A DNA stretch of 64,000 bases from Alviniconcha marisindica (lineage: Eukaryota; Mollusca; Gastropoda; Provannidae): contig JABMCL010002768.1 in assembly GCA_018857735.1 (NCBI GenBank), positions 107,501-171,500 of the forward strand, in the 5' to 3' direction. Below are positions 50,475-62,412 of the stretch, piece after piece; the first letter of the stretch is position 1, and every line of letters begins with the position of its first letter. The notes beneath the pieces were generated by a model. It saw only the letters and a program-made list of their open reading frames with translations, searched no databases and was not told where the DNA came from. Both the position numbers and the translations under genes were made by a program.

Positions 50475-50589
50475 CTGTTAACACAAAGCGATTAACAGTT
50501 ACTGTCTGTTTGGAAATGGCCCGGGTCGTGTAAGAGATTTGTGTGCAAAAAGCAATGTCAATCAATGGCGCGGATCGCACGTCTTTGCC

Positions 50590-50643
50590 ACGGGTCGTCT
50601 AACAAAGTGCTGTAAGACTGTCCACCAGCCGCAGGTCGGCACG
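50590..50643 (-). pseudogene. Diverged partial duplicate of exon A2
   Basis: Minus strand encodes CRPAAGGQSYSTLLDDP, aligned with CAGQFRAAGGQCYFTSFLDDP of A2. The Cys of CY is changed to Ser and residues are missing. It adjoins the 55-bp array at 50642-50905, so it may mark the site where that array began. Confidence 0.7.
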
Positions 50644-50905
50644 CAATGGACTGCCCGTCACTGAATGGGCCATTCTTAACGAACGAAGACACAGCACGCA
50701 ATGGACTGCCCGTCACTGAATGGGCCATTCTTAACAAACGAAGACACAGCACGCAATGGACTGCCCCTCACTGAATGGGCCATTCTTAACAAACGAAGAC
50801 ACAGCACGCAATGGACTGCCCCTCACTGAATGGGCCATTCTTAACAAACGAAGACACAGCACGCAATGGACTGCCCCTCACTGAATGGGCCATTCGTAAT
50901 GAACG
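50642..50905. repeat. 55-bp minisatellite (tgaatgggccattcttaaca)
   Basis: Five units of 55 bp, nearly identical, next to the partial exon copy. Confidence 0.95.
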
Positions 50906-51169
50906 AAGATACTGCAGACCACGAAAGCGGAGCTGGGGTGTGCATGAACGGTGAGAGCGGGCATACATTTTGTCATGTCATCTACAACAAGTCTGCACTC
51001 CCAAACCTCGCTTTCGATCTCGGTTACCCTGTTAATTCACCTTATGGATATACCTTGAGATCGGTTACCCTGGTTCCTTCACCTTATATACATTCCCTGA
51101 GACCGGGAACCTTGGCTACTTCACCTCATGTATACCTTGCTACCTTGCTAACCCTAACCCTTGTAACCC
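50906..51169. other. Intronic sequence with short repeats
   Basis: Includes ~38-bp imperfect repeats of gagatcggttaccctggt type (51010-51120). No exon recognised. Confidence 0.5.
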
Positions 51170-51245
51170 ACGCTCACCATCAGAGGTCAGTGTATAGCTA
51201 CATATGTAACCCACGCCTACCATCAGAGGTCGGTGTATAGACCAT
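51170..51245 (-). repeat. Outlying copies of the C1-donor repeat
   Basis: Two diverged units of the 41-bp repeat at 53561-53905 (gaggtcagtgtatagctaca). Located 2.3 kb away, further into the same intron. Confidence 0.8.
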
Positions 51246-51514
51246 TCCCACGAGCGAGGCGGGAGTTTGGTACGAGTATCGCCCCTTGCCGACTGGGACG
51301 TCTCTGGCTGCCGTTCAACAGAGGCGAGTGCACGGTCATTTCACTCGACGAACATTAATTTTTAGATTAAAAAATATGGTTGAAGAAAAATGGACAGCTG
51401 GTCAAGGGCACAAAGACATAACTTGTCCGTTGTAATCTATCATACTTTATTTTTCCACAACGAGGAGCAATTTCATCAGACGGGCTTCAAAAAGGAGAAA
51501 AAAACGAAAGAAGA
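51246..51514. other. Unassigned intronic sequence
   Basis: GC-richer island at 51246-51350 without recognised coding motif. Confidence 0.4.
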
Positions 51515-51627
51515 GAGAACTAGAACTCGAAAACTTTATTTTACAATGATTGTATTTAGGTTCAATCAAAAAGCTGTCTAACAACCAGTTCTTAATAAGC
51601 TATATAAATATAAAAATTACAGGGATC

Positions 51628-51689
<62 letters not shown>

Positions 51690-51690
51690 A
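51515..51690 (-). mobile_element. LINE tail and (GA)n
   Basis: Tail AAAGTTTTCGAGTTCTAGTT on the minus strand, as at 46.65 kb, followed by a GA tract (51632-51687). Confidence 0.5.
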
Positions 51691-51869
51691 AAAAAAAAAA
51701 AAAAGAGTAAATAATGTGTTTTTTTTAAATAGATCTATAAGAAAACCCACAAAGAAAGAAACGTAGACGTAAACGTAAATAAAAATACTGATGAAAATGA
51801 AATATAAAAAAAGAAGAAGAAGAGAGAATAAGAATAGGCAAAAGTATAAAGACACATGTCAACAGGCAT

Positions 51870-51995
51870 ATTCACACTAAACGCACAGGTAAACAGCTGC
51901 TGTACTCACACTAACCACACAGGTAAACAGCTGCTGTACTCACACTAAACACACAGGTAAACAGCTGCTGTATTCACACTAAACACACACAGAAA
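51870..51995. repeat. ~36-bp repeat (ggtaaacagctgctgtactc)
   Basis: Three to four units. No gene. Confidence 0.85.
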
Positions 51996-52167
51996 CAGGC
52001 ACAACTCATAATAGTTGTAGCAACAACCAAGTGTTACACATAAATGCAGCACTGAAGACCCTGCTGCCCGACCCTAACTAATGATACAATTTGATCAAAT
52101 CAATTCACATCCCAAGTATAATTTAATAAGACTACATTTAAAATCATATGTTTATTTGTAAAATTAG

Positions 52168-52263
<96 letters not shown>

Positions 52264-52895
52264 AAGTGATAAAGACAATGAAGAGATTGAGGCAAGAGGT
52301 TTAAAAATAGTTTTTGAGCAGGTGTTTTATGAGGACAGTTTTAAAAGAGGAAGCAGAATCAGTTCAAGTCATTCTCTTTATTTGCTTATTTAACAAAACG
52401 TTTCATAAATGGTAATAAAAATTAAGTACACATTTAATGATTTATTCACAGTTACTTGTCAGTTAGTGTTATTTTCCTCTCAAAACACAGAAGCACACAT
52501 ATGAATGAAACTGAAAAGTAAATATCATTAACAAAATGTAAAACCACGAAACTACAGCAGTAGGACTTTGTGAATTGCAAATTATTATTTTTTCAAACCA
52601 CAATGCATGCATGCAGCTTGTGTGTGTGCAGGTATGTGTGTTGTTTTAATTGTTGTACTCTTACTCTGTGGCTGTATTTATTTGTATATTAATTTTGTAA
52701 GTAAGTAGAATGCATGCATACCGGTTGTGTGTATATTATGTGTGTGGGAGGGGGGAGGGTGTGGGACGGGTTGGGGAGGCGTTATGTGGGTGTGTAAGCA
52801 AGAGAGATAGATGTATGGGTGTGCATCTGTTTTAATAGCTGTATTTTTAATCTATCTAAACTGACTTGCATATTTTAGCAGAGTATGTTTATATG

Positions 52896-52970
<75 letters not shown>

Positions 52971-52995
52971 TAGTATTACTGTATATATATATATA
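51996..52995. repeat. AT-rich spacer with (CA)n tracts
   Basis: CA tracts at 52170-52260 and 52900-52968; no coding signal. Confidence 0.8.
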
Positions 52996-52997
52996 CA

Positions 52998-53342
<345 letters not shown>

Positions 53343-53560
53343 TTTACAGAGGACAAATGAATATTCTTGATGCTTAAAAAGCAGTATATGTATAGATATA
53401 AATTGTATATTGCTGTAATGTACACTGTTGTGATTCAGACCTCTTTAAGTTTAAATAAATTTTTAGACAGAAAAAAATAATTAAATATGTGCTTGTCAGT
53501 GGAAAGCAAATGTCATCAACACCACTGTCTCACTCAAACCTTATATTTACAATCTGTCAA
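53343..53560. other. AT-rich spacer
   Basis: No motif recognised. Confidence 0.4.
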
Positions 53561-53905
53561 GTCGGTGTATAGCTACATATGTAGCCCACTCACCATCAGA
53601 GGTCGGTGTATGTAGCCCACTCACCATCAGAGGTCGGTGTATAGCTACATATGTAGCCCACTCACCATCAGAGGTCGGTGTATAGCTACATATGTAGCCC
53701 ACTCACCATCAGAGGTCGGTGTATAGCTACATATGTAGCCCACTCACCATCAGAGGTCGGTGTATAGCTACATATGTAGCCCACTCACCATCAGAGGTCG
53801 GTGTATAGCTACATATGTAGCCCACTCATCATCAGAGGTCGGTGTATAGCTACATATGTAGCCCACTCACCATCAGAGGTCGGTGTATAGCTACATATGT
53901 AGCCA
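53561..53905 (-). repeat. 41-bp minisatellite carrying the C1 donor
   Basis: Eight units, one shortened by loss of tagctacata-type sequence. Minus strand of each unit: TACACCGACCTCTGATG then GTGAGTGGG, the end of exon C1 and its donor. The array grows from the exon boundary at 53871. Confidence 0.92.
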
Positions 53906-54004
53906 AGACGGCGGTTGCAGTCCTCGTCGCTGAACAGACCGCCGGAGTCTATGCTGACGCAGTTTTCCACGTGGTGATCATCGGTTGGCTCGGTGGCCCA
54001 CGCT
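53871..54004 (-). CDS. CTLD1 exon C (C-terminal half of the domain)
   Basis: Minus-strand exon of 134 nt, phase 2 in, phase 1 out. Donor TCTGATG|GTGAGT is strong. The acceptor GTCATGAAG|A is weak in pyrimidines, so the exact start is uncertain, but it gives the right phase with B1. It encodes WATEPTDDHHVENCVSIDS, then FSDEDCNRRLGYIC: W, EP loop, Cys, Cys and Y-I-C. EPT replaces EPN and the WND position reads FSDED, so the Ca2+ site is atypical. The tail SYTPTSDG links to A2. Confidence 0.88.
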
Positions 54005-54520
<516 letters not shown>

Positions 54521-54539
54521 CATGGCCCACCAAACCCCA

Positions 54540-55660
54540 GCCACGTTATTCGCCATATGTACATCTACGTCAACAGCACTAGAGCCACGTTATTCGCCAT
54601 GTGTACATCCACGTCAACAGCACCAGAGCCACGTTATTCGTCATGTGTACATCCACGTCAACAGCACCAGAGCCACGTTATTCGTCATGTGTACATCCAC
54701 GTCAACAGCACCGGAGCCACGTTATTCGTCATGTGTACATCCACGTCAACAGCACCAGAGCCACGTTATTCGCCATGTGTACATCCACGTCAACAGCACC
54801 AGAGCCACGTTATTCGTCATGTGTACATCCACGTCAACAGCACCAGAGCCACGTTATTCGTCATGTGTACATCCACGTCAACAGCACCAGAGCCACGTTA
54901 TTCGTCATGTGTACATCCTACGTCAACAGCACCAGAGCCACGTTATTCGCCATGTGTACATCCACGTCAACAGCACCAGAGCCACGTTATTCGTCATGTG
55001 TACATCCTCGTCAACAGCACCAGAGCCACGTTATTCGTCATGTGTACATCCACGTCAACAGCACCAGAGCCACGTTATTCGTCATGTGTACATCCTCGTC
55101 AACAGCATCAGAGCCACGTTATTCGTCATGTGTACATCCTCGTCAACAGCACCAGAGCCACGTTATTCGTCATGTGTACATCCACGTCAACAGCACCAGA
55201 GCCACGTTATTCGTCATGTGTACATCCACGTCAACAGCACCAGAGCCACGTTATTCGCCATGTATACATCCACGTCAACAGCATCAGAACCACGTTATTC
55301 GTCATGTGTACATCCACGTCAACAGCGCCGGAGCCACGTTATTCGTCATGTGTACATCCACGTCAACAGCACCAGACCCACGTTATTCGTCATGTGTACA
55401 TCCACGTCAACAGCGCCGGAGCCACGTTATTCGCATGTGTACATCCACGTCAACAGCACCAGAGCCACGTTATTCGTCATGTGTACATCCACGTCAACAG
55501 CACCAGAGCCACGTTCTTCGCCATGTGTACATCCACGTCAACAGCACCAGACCCACATTATTCGTCATGTGTACATCCACGTCAACAGCGCCGGAGCCAC
55601 GTTATTCGCATGTGTACATCCTCGTCAACAGCATCAGAGCCATGTTATTCGCCATGAAAG
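54540..55660. repeat. 44-bp minisatellite (cacgtcaacagcaccagagc)
   Basis: About 25 units of 44 bp. As 44 is not a multiple of three, three units (132 bp) reset the frame, and because the unit has no stop in any frame three overlapping plus-strand ORFs of 366-421 codons result. They are artefacts. The right edge is cut by a LINE. Confidence 0.95.
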
Positions 55661-57085
55661 CAACCCCTTTCAGTCAGCCTATCGAGCAGGACACAGCACT
55701 GAGACTGTTTTGTTACGTATTGTAAACGATATTCTCTCCACTCTGACAATGACAACATTTCTGTCCTTTTGTTGGATCTTGTTGTAACTGGCAGCAGTTT
55801 CATGTGGCTCCAGCCATGCCAGCGCTGTAAGTACAACACTTCTGTGGATAGTCAAAAACGCGCTATAAAAACTATTCACTCACGTAGAATCACATGCCAG
55901 TGCAGTGAGTCTGCTCGAGAGCGGAGAATAGCGCTATGTAAAAGCGATCAACAACAACAACAACAATCTTTCTGCCGCTTTTGACAATATTGACCACCAA
56001 ATTCTCCTCTCCCGCTTGAACTCTGTTTTTGGCATTCAGTCAACTGCATTCCAGTGGTTTCAGTCACACCTCTCAGACAGATGTCAGTCCACTTCAGTCA
56101 ATAACTCGTCTTCGTCACCATCACAATTCATGTACGGTGTGCCTCAGGGCTCAGTACTGTGGCCCATTCTCTTCGTCTTGTACACTACGCCTCTCCGATA
56201 TCATAGGTAACCACTCGAGTCTGTAAACCGTCAGCTTTTCGCAGATGACACATAACTCTAGAAATCTGCTCCTCTCAGTGAAGTGACCAACCTCACCAAG
56301 GAACTCAGTGCATGCACAGACGACATAAAAACATGGATGACGGAAAATCAGCTCAAACTGAACGACGACAAAACAAAGCTCTTCTCTTTCCCTTTTCGTC
56401 TTCCTTGAAACCTTCCATCGTTTCCCTCCCTGACTCGATTACTCTTCCTTCTCTGATTCTGCCAGGAACCTTGGATTCATTCTTGACTCAAAACTGTCCA
56501 TGAAGAAGCACGTCATAAAAATCTGCCAAACTGCTTATTTCGAGCTTGAACGCATTAGTTCAATCCGCAGGTTTCTCACTGTAGACGCAACAAAGACTCT
56601 TGTTACTTCCTATTATTATCCTCTCACGGCTTGACTACTGCAACTGTCTCCTCATGGGTACACCTAATTCTGTCATCCAACCTCTCCAGAAAATTCAAAA
56701 CTTTGCCGCAAGACTCGTTCTCTTGGCACCCTGTCACCACCACTCAACACCTCTCCTGGAAAAACTGCACTGGCTATTTCAGAACGTATTAAGTATAAAG
56801 TCGCTTGTATGTGTTTCAGTGCTATAATGGTTCTGGTCCTGTTTACCTCTCAGAACTGCTACATGACTACACTCCGTCTTGTACACTACGCTCTTCTTCT
56901 GACACCCGCATGCTGCAAATCCAACAATACAAACGCAAGACTCATGGCTTTCGCACCTTCTCTTGCTTCGGACCCCACATTTGGAATTCACTCCCACAAG
57001 ACCTTAGACACTGTTCAACCCTGTCATCTTTTAAAGCCAAACTGAAAACATTCCTCTTCTCACAGTATTTACAACCCAACTAATA
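55661..57085 (+). mobile_element. L2-like LINE, 5'-truncated, with SINE insertion
   Basis: Plus strand. NPFQSAYRAGHSTETVLLRI, then after the SINE LSAAFDNIDHQILLSRLNS, YGVPQGSVLWPILFVLYT, LFADDT followed by a stop, ELSACTDDIKTWMTENQLKL, RFLTVDATKTL, RLDYCNCLLMG, TFSCFGPHIWNSLPQDLRH and LFSQYLQPN near the end. Frameshifts in several places, but the sequence is otherwise well kept. It is joined at its 5' end to the 44-bp array and at its 3' end to a (TG)n. Confidence 0.9.
55785..55966 (+). mobile_element. 5'-truncated SINE inside the L2-like LINE
   Basis: ggcagcagtttcatgtggct, gtgagtctgctcgagagcgg, agaatagcgctatgtaaaag and a CAA repeat: the 3' half of the SINE at 15.8-16.3 kb. It splits the LINE codons for FxLDL-SAAFDN; atctt on both sides may be a short target-site duplication. 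Confidence 0.88.
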
Positions 57086-57105
57086 TCAGTATTCAGTTTC
57101 TGCTA

Positions 57106-57107
<2 letters not shown>

Positions 57108-57188
<81 letters not shown>
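57108..57188. repeat. (TG)n
   Basis: About 40 TG units between the L2-like LINE and the 21-bp array. Confidence 0.97.
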
Positions 57189-57192
<4 letters not shown>

Positions 57193-57272
57193 CCACACTG
57201 CTCAAGGAGTTACCCACAATGCCCCAGGAGTTACCCACAATGCCCCAGGAGTTACCCACAATGCCCCAGGGG
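57189..57272 (-). repeat. 21-bp in-frame repeat carrying the B1 donor
   Basis: Four units, three nearly identical. Minus strand: CCTGGGGCATT then GTGGGTAACT. Each unit has the same GT donor, and 21 nt is seven codons without a stop, so choosing a later donor would add VTPGALW once or more without changing the frame. Confidence 0.9.
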
Positions 57273-57381
57273 TGACGCGCTCTGTGCCGCCCCAGGTCCA
57301 CGTGCCGGGCTGATGCAGATCCGTCAGGTCGGACCACCATCCGTCCTTGCCCCGCACGGTGGCCGCTTCGGAAAAATAGCC
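57260..57381 (-). CDS. CTLD1 exon B (core W..L exon)
   Basis: Minus-strand exon of 122 nt, phase 0 in, phase 2 out. Acceptor GATGTTGCGCAG|GGC; donor GGGGCATT|GTGGGT (a TGG|GTAACT donor 4 nt on is stronger but gives the wrong phase for C1). It encodes GKDGWWSDLTDLHQPGTWTW followed by GGTERVTPGA: the W-x-x-L and W-x-W landmarks. It joins A1 (58.5 kb) in phase 0. The 3' end is embedded in the 21-bp array. Confidence 0.88.
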
Positions 57382-57469
57382 CTGCGCAACATCAGTACAG
57401 CATGGCTACTTAGTTTGTTAGTCATTGGATTTTAATGTCTTGTTAACCACACAGGCCGGTCACCTCACA

Positions 57470-57488
57470 GAAACACACACACACACAC

Positions 57489-57568
<80 letters not shown>

Positions 57569-57575
57569 GCACACA
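57470..57575. repeat. (CA)n(TA)n
   Basis: CA tract then TA tract with single-base slips. Confidence 0.95.
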
Positions 57576-57939
57576 AAAAAGAAGGAATTGCAGAAACAAA
57601 CAAAAATTTAAAACACATTCTGCAAATGCATATTGGCGAATACCAAAGCTGCGCATACTACCTACCAACTATCATCTCCTAGCTGCTCAATAAGAACCAT
57701 ACAAAAAAGCCTAACCCAACCTTTGACGAAAAATACTTGAGAAAAAAGTCCGGAGAACGGACCAATAGAAGAAAATTGAAAAGACAGAGAGAACAAGAGG
57801 ACTGGGCAGAAAAACGAGAGAGGAGATAGGAAAGGGGAAGCAAATGACAGCCCTGAGATTCCAGAGGGCAAGATATGAGAAATCCCCGACCTCCCTTCGG
57901 GGCATAACACTTAACAGGGTTAAACACGACCACAAAGTC
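57576..57939. other. Unassigned intronic sequence
   Basis: Minus-strand frames of 82-91 codons overlap in this block; none shows a known motif. Could be the 3' UTR of the minus-strand element whose tail follows. Confidence 0.35.
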
Positions 57940-57990
57940 AACAGTACAATACAAGGATACAATACAACTTTATTGCCAAGTGTCGATACA
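57940..57990 (-). mobile_element. LINE tail with TTGTA repeat
   Basis: Minus strand GGCAATAAAGTTGTATTGTA then TTGTATTGTACTG: polyA-type signal and pentamer repeats typical of CR1/L2 3' ends. Confidence 0.5.
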
Positions 57991-58500
57991 AGTGACCCCC
58001 CTCACATCAATGACTCCCCTCCCATCCCATTACATCTCCCTTCGCTTCAGTGACCCCCCTCCCATCAGTGACTCCCCTCCTATCAGTGACTCCCCTCCCC
58101 TCCTATCAGTGACTCCCCTCCCATCAGTGACTCCTCTCCCTTCCCCTCCTATCAGTGACTCCCCTCCCCTCCTATCAATGACTCCCCTCCCCTCCTATCA
58201 ATGACTCCCCTCCTCTTCCCTCGCATCAGTGACTCCCCTCCCCTCCCCTCAGTGACTCTCCTCCCCTCTCCTCCCATCAGTGACTCCCCTCCTCTCCCCT
58301 CCCATCAGTGACTCCCCTCTCCTCCCATCAGTGACTCCCCTCCCCTCCCATCAGTGACTCTCCTCCCATCAGTGACTCCCCTCCCCTCCCATCAGTGACT
58401 CTCCCTCCATCAGTGACCTCCCCTCCTCCCTCTCCTCCCACCCCCCCCCTCCCAGTGACCCCCCCCTCCTCCCCCTCCATGCGACCCCCCCCCCCCGTCA
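57990..58500 (-). repeat. ~17-30-bp CT-rich repeat derived from the A1 donor side
   Basis: About 22 irregular units of cagtgactcccctcccat. Minus strand GGGAGTCACTGATGGG matches the intron start after exon A1 (GTGAGTCACTGACGGG). The array adjoins that donor. Confidence 0.85.
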
Positions 58501-58509
58501 GTGACTCAC

Positions 58510-58664
58510 CACACTGTCGTAGTTGGCGAAACGGAGGAGCGAAGCGCCGACACTGTTACACCAGTCGTTGGCCTGACCGGCAGTCAGCTGCATGTTATCC
58601 ACAAAGTGCAGGCACGTGGACTCCCCCGCCAACACCCAGCTTTGGGAGGGACACTGGCGCTGCT
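58510..58664 (-). CDS. CTLD1 exon A (N-terminal half of the domain)
   Basis: Minus-strand exon, 155 nt as drawn, phase 1 in, phase 0 out. Donor GACAGTGTG|GTGAGT is strong. The start GGGCAG|AG is chosen because it fits phase 1 of the signal-peptide exon; the upstream GTGTGCAG is another AG but gives a different phase. It encodes QCPSQSWVLAGESTCLHFV, then GQANDWCNSVGASLLRFAN: C-P..W, TC-x-x-F, A...C...GA.L. It joins B1 in frame. Confidence 0.85.
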
Positions 58665-58704
58665 CTGCCCGGCCCCCCCTGCACACTGCCCATCACATCA
58701 CGAC

Positions 58705-60540
58705 ACGGTCACTGTACTCACCACCACACTGGTCACTGTACCCACCACCACACTGGTCACTGTACCCACCACCACACTGGTCACTGTACCCACCACCACA
58801 CTGGTCACTGTACTCACCAACAGACTGGTCACTGTACTCACCACCACGCTGGTCACTGTACCCACCACCACACTGGTCACTGTACCCACCACCACACTGG
58901 TCACTGTACCCACCACCACACTGGTCACTGTACCCACCACCACACTGGTCACTGTACTCACCACCACACTGGTCACTGTACTCACCACAATACTGGTCAC
59001 TGTACCCACCACCACACTGGTCACTGTACTCACTACCACACAGGTCACTGTACCCACCACCACACTGGTCACTGTACCCACCACCACACTGGTAACTGTA
59101 CCCACCACCACACTGGTCACTGTACTCACCACAATACTGGTCACTGTACCCACCACCACACTGGTCACTGTACTCACTACCACACAGGTCACTGTACCCA
59201 CCACCACACTGGTGTACCAACCCACTGGGACTACCACCACACACTGGTCACTGTACCACCACAATCATGTACCCACCACCACACTGGTCACTGTACTACA
59301 CCACACTGGTCACTGTACTCACCACAACACTGGTCACTGTACCCACCACCACACTGGTCACTGTACAACCACACTGGTCACTGTACCACCACAATGGATC
59401 ACTGGTCACTGTACTCACCACACTGGTCACTGTACTCACCACCACACTGGTCACTGTACTCACCACCACACTGGTCACTGTACCACCACACACTGGTCAC
59501 TGTACTCACCACCACATGGTCACTGTACTCACCAACACTGGTCACTGTACTCACCACCACACTGGTCACTGTACTCACCACCACATTGGTCACTGTACTC
59601 ACCACAACACTGGTCACTGTACTCACCACCACACTGGTCACTGTACTCACCACAACACTGGTCACTGTACCCCACCACAACACTGGTCACTGTACTCACC
59701 ACAACACTGGTCACTGTACTCACCACAACACTGGTCACTGTACTCACCACCACATGGTCACTGTACTCACCACAACACTGGTCACTGTACTCACCACAAC
59801 ACTGGTCACTGTACTCACCACAACACTGGTCACTGTACTCACTACAACACTGGTCATTGTACTCACCACAACACAGGTCATTGCTCACCACAACACTGGT
59901 CACTGTACTCACCACAACACTGGTCATTTTCCTCGTCACAACACTGGCCATTGTACTCACCCCAACATGGTCATTGTACTCACCACAACACTGGTCATTT
60001 TCCTCGTCACAACACTGGCCATTGTACTCACAGTACTGGCCATTGTACTCGTCACCACACTGGCCATTGTACTCATCACAACACTGGTCATTTTCCTCGT
60101 CACAACACTGGCCATTGTACTCACAGTACTGGCCATTGTACTCGTCACAACACTGGCCATTACACTCACAGTACTGGTCATTGTACTCACAGTACTGGTC
60201 ATTGTACTCGTCACAACACTGGCCATTACACTCACAGTACTGGTCATTGTACTCACAGTACTGGTCATTGTACTCGTCACAACACTGGCCATTGTACTCA
60301 CAGTACTGGCCATTGTACTCGTCACAACACTGGTCTATGTACTCGTCACAACACTGGCCATTGTACTCACAGTACTGGCCATTGTACTCGTCACAACACT
60401 GGTCATTGTACTCGTCACAACACTGGCCATTGTACTCACAGTACTGGCCATTGTACTCGTCACAACACTGGTCATTGTACTCGTCACAACCTTGGTCATT
60501 GTACTCGTCACAACACTGCATGGTCACTGTATTTATCAAT
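58705..60540 (-). repeat. 24-bp minisatellite with donor-like motif
   Basis: About 75 units, mostly 24 bp with 18-bp variants after 60010. Minus strand AGTGTGGTGGTGAGTACAGT resembles the A1 exon end and donor (CAGTGTGGTGAGTCACTG), yet this array lies on the acceptor side of A1, in intron 1. Very long His/Thr, Ser/Leu/Tyr and Val/Thr frames on the plus strand (443-723 codons) are artefacts. Confidence 0.95.
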
Positions 60541-60906
60541 CAATCAAAATGAGATATGTATGGTGAAAACCCATACACGTTCGAAGCGCTTCACATAATG
60601 CAATGTTTGGCTGGAGCTTTGACACCCAACGAAATAACCGTTATAATTATATTATTATATTAACTGTTATATTTATGTTATGATATTAACTGATATAATT
60701 ATATTATAGTATTGCATTATATGAGGCGATTGGAATTGCGCCATGCACATACCATTTTGACTAATTCTCTGATAAGTACAATGACTGGTGTTGTGATACA
60801 ACATAAAACAAACACAGAAACACACGGTTACATTCCCTTAAAATAATATAAAATTATCCATAATACCAATACTAGGTCAACACGCACACCACACGCACCT
60901 CATGCA

Positions 60907-60998
<92 letters not shown>

Positions 60999-61009
60999 AG
61001 CAGTAGCTA
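60541..61009. other. LINE 3' flank, AT-rich, with (CA)n
   Basis: Contains cgaagcgcttcacataatg (a SINE/LINE-tail-like string at 60577-60600), attatat repeats and a CA tract (60909-60994). No gene. Confidence 0.5.
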
Positions 61010-61562
61010 CATGAAGATTATTCTCACAAAACTGATGATCAGTGAAGCAGACGGCAAAAAGGTAGGACTAAAGTTTGGATTTGAACGTGTCTAAGGCTTT
61101 CGCATGCCTGGTGTCTAAAGAAAGAGAGGTACAGGATTCAGCAGCAAAGTAGAATAATGTGCAGTCACCTTTAGTTTTGCTGTTGAATTTTGAATCGGTC
61201 AGTATGAGGGTATCTTCCGAAGAGCGGTGAGATGCGGAGAGATCTACCTGGGCGATGCAGATTAAAAGATCAGAGAAGTAGGACTGAGTATCAAAGTTGA
61301 TGGCAGAGAAAGCAAGACAACGGTGTTTGTAAAGAACGTGAGCAGGTATCGGAAGCCAGTGAAGTTGCTTCGGTAGTGTGCTTGTGTGTTCAAATCTGTG
61401 TGCTCTCAGGATTAATCTAGCTAAGCAGTTTTGGACGTGCTTGATCATGTACAGAGAACGAACTGCAGAAGTCTAGGCGAGAAAGGACAACAGAAATGAC
61501 AATAAAGTTTCCTTGTTGCGGCAAGGTCAAGAAGATGGCGAATAGAATTGATGCATCGGAGT
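61010..61562 (-). mobile_element. L2-like LINE C-terminal fragment
   Basis: Minus strand: LRCINSIRHLLDLAATRKL, VVLSRLDFCSS, KHVQNCLARLILRAHRFEHT, KQLHWLPIPAHVLYKHRCL and RHAKALDTFKSKL. It has a frame break near 61.45 kb. It interrupts the 24-bp array, which resumes at 61563. Confidence 0.82.
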
Positions 61563-61765
61563 TCTATCACAACACTGGTCATTGTACTCATCACAAACAC
61601 CAGTTATTGTACTCATCACCCACACTGGTCATTGTATTTATCACAACAAACTCGTCACTGTATCTGAAACAACTCTTGTTATTTATTGTACTTAGAATAA
61701 CACTGGTTATTGTACTTATGACAAACACTGGTCATTGTATTCATCACACCCCACTGGATCATGAC
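61563..61765. repeat. Distal remainder of the 24-bp array
   Basis: Eight diverged units (cacaacactggtcattgtac, tcatcacaaacac). Evidence that the LINE entered an existing array. Confidence 0.85.
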
Positions 61766-61824
61766 CCATCTAAACAGAAATGGACACTCGCTCACCTCCC
61801 GATACGTGACCAACAAAATCATGT

Positions 61825-61965
61825 CACTCACAGGCGCACATCTGTTATCGTGTAGCCACCTATGCTATTACACAGTCATCTAAGTCATCATGCAATCAGG
61901 CCGTTGTCAGTCTGAGGTCCTCACGCACACGGGAGCAACATATTTAAAGGGACAGCACACCAGCA
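61825..61965. repeat. Paralogous segment, left copy
   Basis: ctgttatcgtgtagccacct and gggagcaacatatttaaagg match 63130-63340 (tgttatcatgtacccgcctc; gggagcagcgtgtttaaagg). Both copies are followed by an array with gatgcaccagctgggtgtgt-type units. Confidence 0.7.
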
Positions 61966-61974
61966 GCGTTACCG

Positions 61975-62356
61975 ATGATATACCATTTGGGTGTGTCATG
62001 TACCAGCTATTTGTGTGATGTACCAGTTGGGTGTGTGATGCACCGGCGACTGGGTGTGTGATGTACCCATTGCATTGGTAAGGGAAATGCAGGGTGTGAT
62101 GTACTAGCTGAGTATGTAATGTACCAGCTGGGAGTTGGATGTGTACTAGCTGGATGTGTGATGTACCGGCTGGGAGTTCCATATAGTAGCAAACAAGACA
62201 CAAGGCGTGATGTACCGGATGGGTGTGTGATGAACCAGTTTCTGTGTGAGGTACAAGATGAGTATTTGATTTACCAGATGGGTGTGTGATGTACTAGTTG
62301 AATGTGGGATGTATCAGCTGAGTGTAAGATGTGACAGCTGGTGTGTGTGTGTGTGT

Positions 62357-62412
<56 letters not shown>

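Noticed and set aside
54522..55787. Three overlapping ORFs of 366-421 codons on the plus strand
   Set aside because: They are the three frames of a stop-free 44-bp repeat; peptides are identical repeats in every frame.
58395..60566. ORFs of 443-723 codons rich in His, Thr, Ser and Tyr
   Set aside because: Produced by the 24-bp minisatellite; no start context, domain or codon structure.
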